Shown here piece after piece: positions 5,978 to 12,623 of a DNA stretch of 13,198 bases. The notes beneath the pieces are model-generated. The model was given only the letters and a program-made list of their open reading frames with translations. It had not been told where the DNA came from and did no database searches. The stretch's first letter is position 1, and the number at the start of each line of letters is the position of its first letter. The stretch is from JBFGWM01 sp041588495 (GTDB taxonomy: Bacteria > Pseudomonadota > Gammaproteobacteria > Pseudomonadales > JBFGWM01): contig JBFGWM010000055.1 in assembly GCA_041588495.1 (NCBI GenBank), positions 1-13,198 of the forward strand, in the 5' to 3' direction. Both the position numbers and the translations under genes were made by a program.

Positions 5978-8154
5978 ACCGGCTCGGCGCGTACCGGGAC
6001 CCCGTTGAACGCGGCATTCCCCGTCAACTCGTCGATCATCTGCTCGTCGGTGAGGTCATTGAGGCTTTCCCCGGCGTGTTCCGCCGCGATGCCGAGGCGG
6101 ATGCCCTTGCGGTGATGCCCCCAGCCGTGGGGAATCGAGATCACGCCCGGCATGATCCCATCGCTGACTTCCGCGGGCAGCTCGATGCTGCCCACCCGCG
6201 AGGTCACCCGCACCCGGTCGCGATCGGTGATCCCGCGTCGCGCGGCGTCCTCGGGGTGCATGAGGATCGTGCAGCGGTCCGGACCCTTCACCAGGCGGTG
6301 GCTGTTGTGCTGCCAGGAGTTGTTGCTGCGGATGTGGCGGCGGCCGATCAGGCGCAGGTCGAATCCTGCCGGTTGGCGTTTGCGCGTCGAGGCCGGGAAA
6401 CGCCGGTGCAGGCGGTCGAGGTCGGTGACGAACAGGTCGGGGGCCAGGTGAATCCTGCGGTCCGCGGTGAACAGGCGTTCCGGGAGACACGGCTGCATCG
6501 GGCCCAGGTCGATGCCGTGGGGGTTGTCGCGCAGTTTCTGCAGCGACAGTCGCGGGCCGTCCGCCCGGCGCAGGCCCCAGGGGCCCGCGCGCAGCATGAC
6601 GTCGATGAAGCGCTCGGGCGGGGCGAGGCGGCGCAGGCCCGCGCGCAGCAGGCCGAGCCCCGGCACGCTGCGGGCCGCCACGCCGCCCTGCAGGCGCCGC
6701 GTGAGTTCCATGAAGATCTCCCAGTCGTGGCGGGCATCCGCGTGCGGCTCGAACAGCGGCGGTGAGTACTTCGCGGTATTGCGGATCGCAATGGTGTGAA
6801 AGATCAGGTCGTAATGAGAATGCTCGAGGGCCGACGTGGGCGGCAGGATGATATCCGCGTGGCGCGTGGTCTCGTTGATGTAGTAATCGATGGCGACCAT
6901 GAACTCCAGCCCGGCAAGGCCCTTCTCCAGGCGGGTGCCGTTGGGGGTGGAGAGGACCGGGTTGCCGGCATGGACAACCATCGCCCGGATCTGCCCGTCG
7001 CCGGGCGTGAGAATCTCGTCGGCGAGGGTGGCCACCGGGAACTCCCCCGAGAAATTCGGCAGCTTGCGCACGCGGCTCCTGCGGTTGCCGAAGTAGCCCT
7101 GGAACCCGGCCTTGCCGGAGACGCCCAGCACGTCGATCGCCGGCGTGGTGAACATGGCGCCGCCGGGGCGGTCACAGTTCCCCGTCACCACGTTGATGCA
7201 GTTGATCAGCCACTGGCAGAGTCCGCCGAATTCCTGGGTCGAGGCGCCGAGACGGCCGTAGAAGACCGCGCCGTCGGCAAGGGCGAACTCGCGGGCGAGC
7301 CGCTGGATGTCTTCCGCCGCGATCCCGGTATGGCCGGCGACGCGGTTCGGGCTCCACGGTTCCACGGCGGCGCGCAGCCGGTCCATGCCGTCGCTGAAGG
7401 CGGCCAGGGGGCCGGGGCGGTCGAGGCCCTCGCGGAAGATGGTGTGCAGCAGGGCGAGCAGCAGCAAGGCGTCGGTGCCGGGACGGATCGGCAGGTGGCG
7501 GTCGGCGACCTCGGCGGTCTCGGTGCGTCGCGGGTCGATCACGATGAGCCGGCCGCCACGGCGCTGCAGGTCGCGCAGGCGGTGGCGGATGTCCGGGGCG
7601 GTCATCAGGCTGCCGTTGGAAGCCAGCGGGTTGCCGCCCATGACCACGAAGCAGCGGGTGCGGTCGATGTCGGGGATCGGCAGCATCAGCTGGTGCCCGA
7701 ACATGGCCAGGGCCGCCACGTGGTGAGGCAGCTGGTCGGCCGAAGTCGCCGAGAATTTGTTGCGCGTTTTCAGCGCGCGGGCGAACGGCGGTGCGAACAG
7801 CATGGCGCCGAGATTGTGCACGGTCGGGTTACCGTAATAGAGGCCGACCGCGTTGTTGCCGTGGCGCGCCTGCACCGCGCGCAGTTCCCGCGCGGTGATA
7901 TCGAAGGCCTCTTCCCAGGAGATTTCCTCCCAGTCGTCACCGTTGCGGCGCAGGGGCTTGCGCAGCCGGTCGGGGTCGTTCTGGATGTCCTGCAGGGCCA
8001 CCGCTTTCGGGCACACGTGGCCGCGGCTGAAGGGATCCTCGCGGTCGCCGCGGATGGACAGGATCTCGGTTTCGCGGTGCCGGATCTCGATGCCGCACAT
8101 GGCCTCGCAGAGCGTGCAGGTTCGGTGGTGTACGGCGCAACTGGATTCGGGCAT
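5971..8154 (-). CDS. Molybdopterin (bis-MGD) oxidoreductase, DMSO-reductase/formate-dehydrogenase superfamily
   Basis: 727 residues from the ATG at 8154, which has GGAGG (complement of 8159-8163) four bases upstream; the open frame runs further back but without a conserved sequence. Cysteines C13, C16, C20 and C48 form the N-terminal [4Fe-4S] site. 'GNPLASNGSLMTAP' (174-187), 'VIDPRRTETAEVADRHLPIRPGTDALLLLALLH' (from about 205) and 'HAGNPVLSTPNG' are cofactor-binding segments; the C-terminal part has the Molydop_binding signature 'SNNSWQHNSHRL' and 'VSIPHGWGH'-like text. The region where the Mo-ligand Cys, Sec or Ser usually sits reads 'SATSADQLPHH' (135-145), with no Cys or Sec. There is no twin-arginine signal, so it should be cytoplasmic. 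No partner subunit is encoded nearby. The substrate is unknown. Confidence 0.88.
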   Translation of the reverse strand: MPESSCAVHHRTCTLCEAMCGIEIRHRETEILSIRGDREDPFSRGHVCPKAVALQDIQNDPDRLRKPLRRNGDDWEEISWEEAFDITARELRAVQARHGNNAVGLYYGNPTVHNLGAMLFAPPFARALKTRNKFSATSADQLPHHVAALAMFGHQLMLPIPDIDRTRCFVVMGGNPLASNGSLMTAPDIRHRLRDLQRRGGRLIVIDPRRTETAEVADRHLPIRPGTDALLLLALLHTIFREGLDRPGPLAAFSDGMDRLRAAVEPWSPNRVAGHTGIAAEDIQRLAREFALADGAVFYGRLGASTQEFGGLCQWLINCINVVTGNCDRPGGAMFTTPAIDVLGVSGKAGFQGYFGNRRSRVRKLPNFSGEFPVATLADEILTPGDGQIRAMVVHAGNPVLSTPNGTRLEKGLAGLEFMVAIDYYINETTRHADIILPPTSALEHSHYDLIFHTIAIRNTAKYSPPLFEPHADARHDWEIFMELTRRLQGGVAARSVPGLGLLRAGLRRLAPPERFIDVMLRAGPWGLRRADGPRLSLQKLRDNPHGIDLGPMQPCLPERLFTADRRIHLAPDLFVTDLDRLHRRFPASTRKRQPAGFDLRLIGRRHIRSNNSWQHNSHRLVKGPDRCTILMHPEDAARRGITDRDRVRVTSRVGSIELPAEVSDGIMPGVISIPHGWGHHRKGIRLGIAAEHAGESLNDLTDEQMIDELTGNAAFNGVPVRAEPVA

Positions 8155-8218
8155 GGGACCTCCGGAACGCCGGGACGGTTGCCGGATGGAGCAGGAGTCC
8201 CGGAAATAACGACAGGGC

Positions 8219-8247
8219 ATTGTATGCACGATGCCGGTCACAGGTAA
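8219..8247 (-). promoter_or_regulatory. Possible promoter for the molybdoenzyme gene
   Basis: On the minus strand, TACAAT (complement of 8219-8224, five of six to consensus) is preceded after 17 bases by TTACCT (complement of 8242-8247), a three-of-six -35. It would give a leader of about 58 bases. The neighbouring inverted repeat ACGCGG/CCGCGT at 8248-8265 could be an operator. Confidence 0.3.
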
Positions 8248-8275
8248 ACGCGGCGGGCCCCGCGTGGCGGCGTGC

Positions 8276-8281
8276 TATATT
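8276..8281 (+). promoter_or_regulatory. Possible -10 box for the 138-residue protein gene
   Basis: TATATT lies about 50 bases before the ATG at 8331 and just after the inverted repeat at 8248-8265. No clear -35 is present. This is the only AT-rich hexamer close to the start. Confidence 0.25.
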
Positions 8282-8330
8282 GGCAGCAGCACTCCTGTTT
8301 CCGCCACGCAACCCACGGAACCGAGGCCCG

Positions 8331-8747
8331 ATGGATTCCAAGGACGATTCAGCTGGAACCTTTCCGACCGGCGTCACCCGGTTCACCGTCCGTGAACTGA
8401 AGGAGGCCCAGGCGCTGCTGCAGCGGCGCAAGGACTACCTGGTCGGGTTTTTCCGGGCCGAGGGCCTGGTCGCGGTGCGCATGCTCGACAATTTTATCCG
8501 CGACCCGGTGAACCACTACCCGGTGACCAGCGCCACCATGCCGTTGCCGCGCCTGGAGATCCAGTTCCTGAATCCGCTGTTCCTGGATGCCGAGGGCATG
8601 GTGGAGGGGGCTCGGGTGGCGGTCATGGACCGCTACATCAACAGCGTTGCCCACGTCTACGAGCTGGAAAAACGTCCCTACGCGCAGTTGACCAACAACT
8701 GGCACGCGCGCTTCCTGGAAGACCTGTCCATCAACCTGCGCCACTGA
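8331..8747 (+). CDS. Unrecognised small soluble protein (138 aa)
   Basis: I do not recognise this family. From the ATG at 8331, preceded by GAGG at 8323-8326, it encodes 138 residues with no membrane segment or signal peptide. It starts acidic, then has an amphipathic helix ('TVRELKEAQALLQRRKDYLVGFFRAEGLVAVRML', about 18-50), a central segment with 'LPRLEIQFLNPLFLDAEG', and a C-terminal helical part rich in aromatic residues ('YINSVAHVYELEKRPYAQL'). Codon and base use match its neighbours, and the open frame ends 18 bases before the convergent yqhA stop, supporting a real gene. The longer in-frame start at 8220 would run across the likely promoter region and is not favoured. It is divergent from the molybdoenzyme, a possible but unproven functional link. 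Confidence 0.7.
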   Translation: MDSKDDSAGTFPTGVTRFTVRELKEAQALLQRRKDYLVGFFRAEGLVAVRMLDNFIRDPVNHYPVTSATMPLPRLEIQFLNPLFLDAEGMVEGARVAVMDRYINSVAHVYELEKRPYAQLTNNWHARFLEDLSINLRH

Positions 8748-8765
8748 CGCCGCACCGGGGGTAGG

Positions 8766-9254
8766 TTATTTCTTGGCGAGGCGGTCGAGCAGGCCCATCC
8801 CGAATGCCGAGATGACAAAGGTCAGGTGGATGATCACGTACCACATGAGCTTGTCATTGGCGATTTCCTGGGCATTCATGAACGCCTTCAGCAGGTGGAT
8901 CGACGAGATGGCCACGATGGAGGCCGCCACTTTCTGTTTCAGGGACCCGGAGTCCAGCTTGCCCAGCCAGCCGAGTTTCTCGGTTTCCTCGGCCACGTCG
9001 ATAGTGGAGACGAAGTTCTCGTAGCCGCTGAGCATCACCATCACCAGCAGGCCGCCGATCAGCGCCAGGTCGACGAAGGTCAGGGTGACCAGGACCAGGT
9101 CCGCCTCCTTCATCTCCAGGATGTGCGGCATCAGGTGCAGGATCTCCTGGAAGAACTTGATGCCGATGGCCAGCAGGGTGAGGCTGAGGCCGAGGTAGAT
9201 CGGCGCCAGCAGCCAGCGGCTGGCGTACAACGTGCGTTCGATGAAATTTTCCAT
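8766..9254 (-). CDS. yqhA: UPF0114/YqhA family membrane protein
   Basis: A 162-residue inner-membrane protein matching YqhA (UPF0114) in length and conserved text: 'RWLLAPIYLGLSLTLLAIGIKF' near 13-34, 'VDLALIGGLLVMVMLSGYENFVS' at 61-83, 'LDSGSLKQKVAASIVAISSIHLLKAFMN' around 100-127, and 'HLTFVISAFGMGLLDRL' at 143-159. About four membrane spans are predicted by eye (14-34, 53-75, 109-125, 136-156). The molecular function of the family is unknown. A plausible promoter lies in the 96-base gap after alkB, so it is probably transcribed alone rather than with alkB. It converges on the 138-residue gene. Confidence 0.93.
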   Translation of the reverse strand: MENFIERTLYASRWLLAPIYLGLSLTLLAIGIKFFQEILHLMPHILEMKEADLVLVTLTFVDLALIGGLLVMVMLSGYENFVSTIDVAEETEKLGWLGKLDSGSLKQKVAASIVAISSIHLLKAFMNAQEIANDKLMWYVIIHLTFVISAFGMGLLDRLAKK

Positions 9255-9307
9255 GGCGTGCTGAACACCTCTCGCACGGGTGGTCGGTTGGATAGATCAG
9301 GAGGGGC

Positions 9308-9337
9308 ATCTTAGCGTTCCCCCGGGCGTCGCGCCAA
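9308..9337 (-). promoter_or_regulatory. Possible sigma-70 promoter for yqhA
   Basis: On the minus strand TTGGCG (complement of 9332-9337) and TAAGAT (complement of 9308-9313) are 18 bases apart, each four of six to consensus. The predicted leader is about 45-50 bases, and the site lies in the gap between alkB and yqhA. Confidence 0.4.
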
Positions 9338-9350
9338 GTCGGGGGATGGA

Positions 9351-9965
9351 TCAGCGGATGGTGCGGAAGGTCAGGTTGATGCGCGCGTCCACCGGGCGGG
9401 CGGTCTTGGGCAGGGCGTGACGCCAGTGATGCTGCAGGGCCCCGCCCATCAGCAGGAGGCTGCCCGGCTCGAGGTCCAGGTCGACGCGCTGGTCGCGCCG
9501 CTTGCGGTGGCGTAGCTGGAAACGTCGCACCGCGCCGAGGCTGATCGAGGCGATCAGCGGGTCCCGCCCCAGCTCAGGCTCGTCGTCGGCGTGCCAGGAA
9601 ACGCTGTCCTGGCCGTCCCGGTACAGGTTGGCGAGGACGCTGTTGAAATCGGTGTCCGCGAATCGCCCGACCCGTTCGCGAAGCGCCTGCAGTGCCGGGA
9701 GCCAGGGGAGCGGCGTGTAGGCTTTCCCCGAGTAGCTGTAAACCCTCCCGGGGTCGCCGAACCAGGCCGTCAGGCGTGGCATCGGGATGCGCCTGCCGGC
9801 GATGTGCACGTGCTCCTGGCTCCAGGGGATTTCCGCGCGCAGGTTTTCGAAGAGGGCCGTCGCGGCAGCGGGCTCCAGGAAACCGGGCCGGTAGCGCAGC
9901 CAGCCGTCGGCCACCGGGATTTCCAGGGTTTGCGGCGGGTCTTCCGGGAACAGGGTGTGCTGCAT
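9351..9965 (-). CDS. alkB: AlkB-type alpha-ketoglutarate/Fe(II)-dependent DNA repair dioxygenase
   Basis: 204 residues, the usual size for bacterial AlkB-like proteins. The iron triad is complete: H125 and D127 in 'WHADDE' and H183 in 'HHWRHALPK'. R195 and R201 in 'RINLTFR' bind 2-oxoglutarate, and 'NLYRDGQD' (113-120) is the typical strand leading into the HxD motif. 'RVYSYSGKAYTPLPWLP' (74-90) forms part of the substrate lid. It should oxidatively remove alkyl groups from bases such as 1-methyladenine and 3-methylcytosine. The sequence style is closer to the ALKBH2/3-like group than to E. coli AlkB. The start is ATG at 9965; an upstream in-frame start at 10016 would run through the divergent gap. 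There is no Ada gene nearby. It is divergent from cbs across 65 bases. Confidence 0.93.
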   Translation of the reverse strand: MQHTLFPEDPPQTLEIPVADGWLRYRPGFLEPAAATALFENLRAEIPWSQEHVHIAGRRIPMPRLTAWFGDPGRVYSYSGKAYTPLPWLPALQALRERVGRFADTDFNSVLANLYRDGQDSVSWHADDEPELGRDPLIASISLGAVRRFQLRHRKRRDQRVDLDLEPGSLLLMGGALQHHWRHALPKTARPVDARINLTFRTIR

Positions 9966-9986
9966 GGGCGGCCATCCGGGAGCATC

Positions 9987-9992
9987 TATAGT
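9987..9992 (+). promoter_or_regulatory. Possible -10 box for the cbs operon
   Basis: TATAGT, five of six to consensus, lies in the 65-base divergent gap, about 40 bases before the cbs start. The -35 would fall in the alkB start codon region and is poor. The gap is the only place for both promoters. Confidence 0.3.
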
Positions 9993-10030
9993 TAATGGTA
10001 ACGGTCCGGCCCGCATTCCGGGAGAGGCGC

Positions 10031-11413
10031 ATGCCCGCCACCCACGATGTCCTCGATCTGATCGGCAACACGCCGCTGCTGGAACTCCGGCACCTCGACA
10101 CCGGGCCCTGCCGGCTGTTCGCCAAGCTCGAGTTCCAGAATCCGGGCGGTTCCATCAAGGACCGCATCGCGTTGTCCATGATCGAGGCCGCGGAGGCTTC
10201 CGGGGAGATGCACCCCGGTGACACGATCATCGAGGCCACGGCCGGCAACACGGGCCTGGGCCTCGCCCTGGTCGGCATGCGCAAGGGCTACCGGGTGCGC
10301 CTGGTGATGCCCGACAAGATGAGTCGTGAGAAGGTCTCCAACCTGCGCGCCATGGGCGCCGAGGTGCTGATGACCCGGTCCGATGTGCCCAAGGGGCATC
10401 CGGAGTATTACCAGGATGTCGCCCAGCGCATCGCGCGCGAGGAGTCCGGGTGCCATTACATCGACCAGTTCTCCAATCCCGCCAATCCCGAGGCCCACGA
10501 GCGCACCACCGGGCCGGAGATCTGGGAACAGACCGGCGGCGCTGTCGACGCGGTGGTGTGCGGGGTGGGGACGGGCGGCACCCTGACCGGGGTCGGTCGT
10601 TTTCTGAAGGCGCGGAAACCCGCGGTGCAGATGATCCTCGCGGACCCGGAGGGCTCCGTGTTGTCCACCTACCTGCAGACCGGAAAGCTGCCGGAACCGG
10701 GATCGTGGCTGGTCGAGGGGATCGGCGAGGATTTCGTGCCGGCCATCTTCGACACCTCCCTCGTCGACGAGGCGATCATGGTGCCGGACGCCGAGGCCTT
10801 CGCGGTGGCGCGTGACCTCCTGGTGCGCGAGGGCATCATGGCGGGCTCGAGTTCCGGAACCCTGCTCGCGGCAGCCCTCCGTTATTGCCGTGCCCAGGAG
10901 GAGGCGCGCACCGTGGTCACCTTCTTCGCCGACAGCGGTTCACGCTATCTCTCGAAGATGTACAACGACGACTGGATGCTCACCCAGGGCTTTATCCAGC
11001 GCCGCCGCACCGGGGACCTGCGCGAGCTCATCGCCCACCCCCACGGCGAGCACGAGACCATCTTCGTGGGCCCCGACGAACCGGTCGCCAATGCCCTCAA
11101 GCGCATGCAGGAGAACGCGTACTCGCAGTTGCCGGTACTGGAGGGAGACCGCGTGGTGGGCATTGTCGACGAGTCCGACATCCTGCTCGGGGTGTTCCGT
11201 GCCCCCGGCACGTTCCGCGAGCCGGTGGCGAAGTTCATGAGCCGGCGGCTGGAGGTGATCGATTACCGGCAGCCCGCGGAGGACCTGTTGCCGCTGTTCG
11301 ACCGCGAGCACGTCGCCATCGTCATGGACGGCGAACGCTTCCTCGGCATCATCACCCGCATCGACCTGATCAATCACCTGCGCCGGGTCGGCGTGCGCCA
11401 GGAGGGCTCATGA
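10031..11413 (+). CDS. cbs: Cystathionine beta-synthase
   Basis: 460 residues: a fold-type II PLP enzyme (about 1-325) followed by two CBS domains (about 340-390 and 400-455). The PLP lysine is K43 in 'GGSIKDR'; the substrate loop is 'TAGNTG' at 70-75; the phosphate-binding loop is 'GTGGT' at 180-184; 'AGSSSG' at 271-276 is the conserved site contacting the pyridine nitrogen. There is no haem-binding N-terminal extension, as is usual for bacterial enzymes. It condenses homocysteine with serine to cystathionine and can generate H2S from cysteine. The CBS domains may bind an adenosyl ligand such as SAM for regulation; that is family knowledge, not shown here. The ATG at 10031 follows GGGAGAGG at 10019-10026. 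It overlaps the next gene by four bases (ATGA). Confidence 0.93.
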   Translation: MPATHDVLDLIGNTPLLELRHLDTGPCRLFAKLEFQNPGGSIKDRIALSMIEAAEASGEMHPGDTIIEATAGNTGLGLALVGMRKGYRVRLVMPDKMSREKVSNLRAMGAEVLMTRSDVPKGHPEYYQDVAQRIAREESGCHYIDQFSNPANPEAHERTTGPEIWEQTGGAVDAVVCGVGTGGTLTGVGRFLKARKPAVQMILADPEGSVLSTYLQTGKLPEPGSWLVEGIGEDFVPAIFDTSLVDEAIMVPDAEAFAVARDLLVREGIMAGSSSGTLLAAALRYCRAQEEARTVVTFFADSGSRYLSKMYNDDWMLTQGFIQRRRTGDLRELIAHPHGEHETIFVGPDEPVANALKRMQENAYSQLPVLEGDRVVGIVDESDILLGVFRAPGTFREPVAKFMSRRLEVIDYRQPAEDLLPLFDREHVAIVMDGERFLGIITRIDLINHLRRVGVRQEGS

Positions 11414-12576
11414 GCGAAAACGGGAACAGGGCGGCCTTCGGAACCCGCGTGATCCATGCCGGGCAGGCCCCGGATCCGACCACCGGCGCCATCATGCCGC
11501 CGATCTACGCCACATCCACCTACGTCCAGGAAAGTCCGGGTGTGCACAAGGGATACGAATATTCCCGTACCCAGAACCCGACCCGCATGGCCTGGGAGCG
11601 CTGTATCGCCGATCTCGAGAACGGCAGCGCCGGTTTCGCCTTCGCTTCGGGCTGTGCGGCCGCCGCCACCGTGCTCGACCTGCTGCCCAGCGGCGCCCGG
11701 GTCGTCGCCATGGACGATCTCTACGGCGGCACATATCGCCTGTTCCAGCAGGTGCGCCGGGAGTCCGCGGGCCTGCGTTTCGATTTCGTCGATCTTGCCG
11801 ACGCCGGCGCCTGGCAGGCCGCGCTTGATGACGACACCGCGATGGTGTGGATCGAGTCGCCCAGCAATCCGCTGCTGAAACTGGCGGACATCGCGGCGAT
11901 CGCGGTGGCGGCGAAAAAGCGCGGCATACTCACCGTGGTCGACAACACCTTCGCCACGCCGTTCAACCAGCGGCCCCTGGACCTCGGTGCCGACCTGGTC
12001 CTGCACTCGGTAACCAAGTATCTCAACGGGCATTCCGACATGGTCGGCGGTGTGGTCGTGGTCGGTGACGACCCGGACCTTCGTGACCGGCTTGCATTCC
12101 TGCAGAATTCGGTGGGCGCGGTGCAGGGGCCGTTCGACAGTTTTCTCGCCCTGCGCGGGGTGAAGACCCTGGCCCTGCGCATGCAGCGTCACAACGAGTC
12201 CGCGCGCCACATCGCGCACTGGCTGGAGGCGCATCCGATGATCGAGCGGGTGATTTACCCCGGGCTCGAAAGCCATCCGCAGCATGAACTCGCGGCGCGC
12301 CAGATGGACGGCCCCGGGGGCATGATCACCCTGTACCTGCGCGGTGGCCTGGAGGACGCGCGGCGCTTCCTTGAACGGGTACGGGTGTTTGCCCTGGCGG
12401 AGAGCCTCGGCGGGGTCGAAAGCCTGATCGAACACCCGGCGATCATGACCCATGCCTCGGTGCCGGCGGACAAGCGGCGGGCCCTCGGCATCGGTGATAC
12501 GATGGTGCGCCTTTCGGTGGGCGTCGAGGATGTCGGCGACCTGGTCGCCGATCTCGCGGGCGCCCTGGAGGCTTGA
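11410..12576 (+). CDS. cgl: Cystathionine gamma-lyase (Cys/Met metabolism PLP enzyme)
   Basis: 388 residues, fold-type I. PLP lysine K203 lies in 'HSVTKYLNGHSD'; D178 in 'VVDNTFATP' binds the cofactor nitrogen; 'YSRTQNPTR' at 51-59 is the neighbouring-subunit cofactor-binding segment; 'SLGGVESLIEHPAIMTHASV' near the end is typical. It cleaves cystathionine to cysteine, 2-oxobutyrate and ammonia, completing reverse transsulfuration with the preceding gene. Cystathionine gamma-synthase (metB) is very similar in sequence; the ATGA overlap with cbs (11410-11413) favours the lyase. The AGGAGGG just before the start overlaps the end of cbs, giving translational coupling. It could also have homocysteine- or cysteine-desulfhydrase activity. 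Confidence 0.88.
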   Translation: MSENGNRAAFGTRVIHAGQAPDPTTGAIMPPIYATSTYVQESPGVHKGYEYSRTQNPTRMAWERCIADLENGSAGFAFASGCAAAATVLDLLPSGARVVAMDDLYGGTYRLFQQVRRESAGLRFDFVDLADAGAWQAALDDDTAMVWIESPSNPLLKLADIAAIAVAAKKRGILTVVDNTFATPFNQRPLDLGADLVLHSVTKYLNGHSDMVGGVVVVGDDPDLRDRLAFLQNSVGAVQGPFDSFLALRGVKTLALRMQRHNESARHIAHWLEAHPMIERVIYPGLESHPQHELAARQMDGPGGMITLYLRGGLEDARRFLERVRVFALAESLGGVESLIEHPAIMTHASVPADKRRALGIGDTMVRLSVGVEDVGDLVADLAGALEA

Positions 12577-12578
12577 TC

Positions 12579-12623
12579 ATGGCTGGCGATTCGCCAATGG
12601 TATGTGGAGCTTCAAAAGAATGA
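12579..12623 (+). CDS. Possible 14-codon leader ORF before the methyltransferase
   Basis: ATG at 12579 opens a 14-residue frame (MAGDSPMVCGASKE) ending in TGA at 12621-12623, which overlaps the methyltransferase ATG as ATGA. A GGAGG at 12567-12571, at the ideal distance of 7 bases, precedes it, stronger than the site for the methyltransferase. It begins two bases after the gamma-lyase stop. It could be a coupling ORF, a sensing peptide, or chance. A short inverted repeat TGGCG/CGCCA at 12584-12596 lies inside it. Confidence 0.3.
   Translation: MAGDSPMVCGASKE

Noticed and set aside
8155..8241. N-terminal extension of the molybdoenzyme
   Set aside because: The added 29 residues are not conserved-looking and lack a twin-arginine signal; the ATG at 8154 has its own ribosome site just before the first Fe-S cysteines.
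6796..8247. A 483-codon plus-strand open frame antisense to the molybdoenzyme
   Set aside because: The translation is repetitive and motif-free, and the opposite strand has four Fe-S cysteines and cofactor-binding blocks, so this is a shadow.
10885..11409. Upstream extension of the gamma-lyase frame through the end of cbs
   Set aside because: The extra residues are a frame shadow of cbs rich in Arg, Pro and Ala; the family start matches the ATG at 11410 with a good ribosome site.
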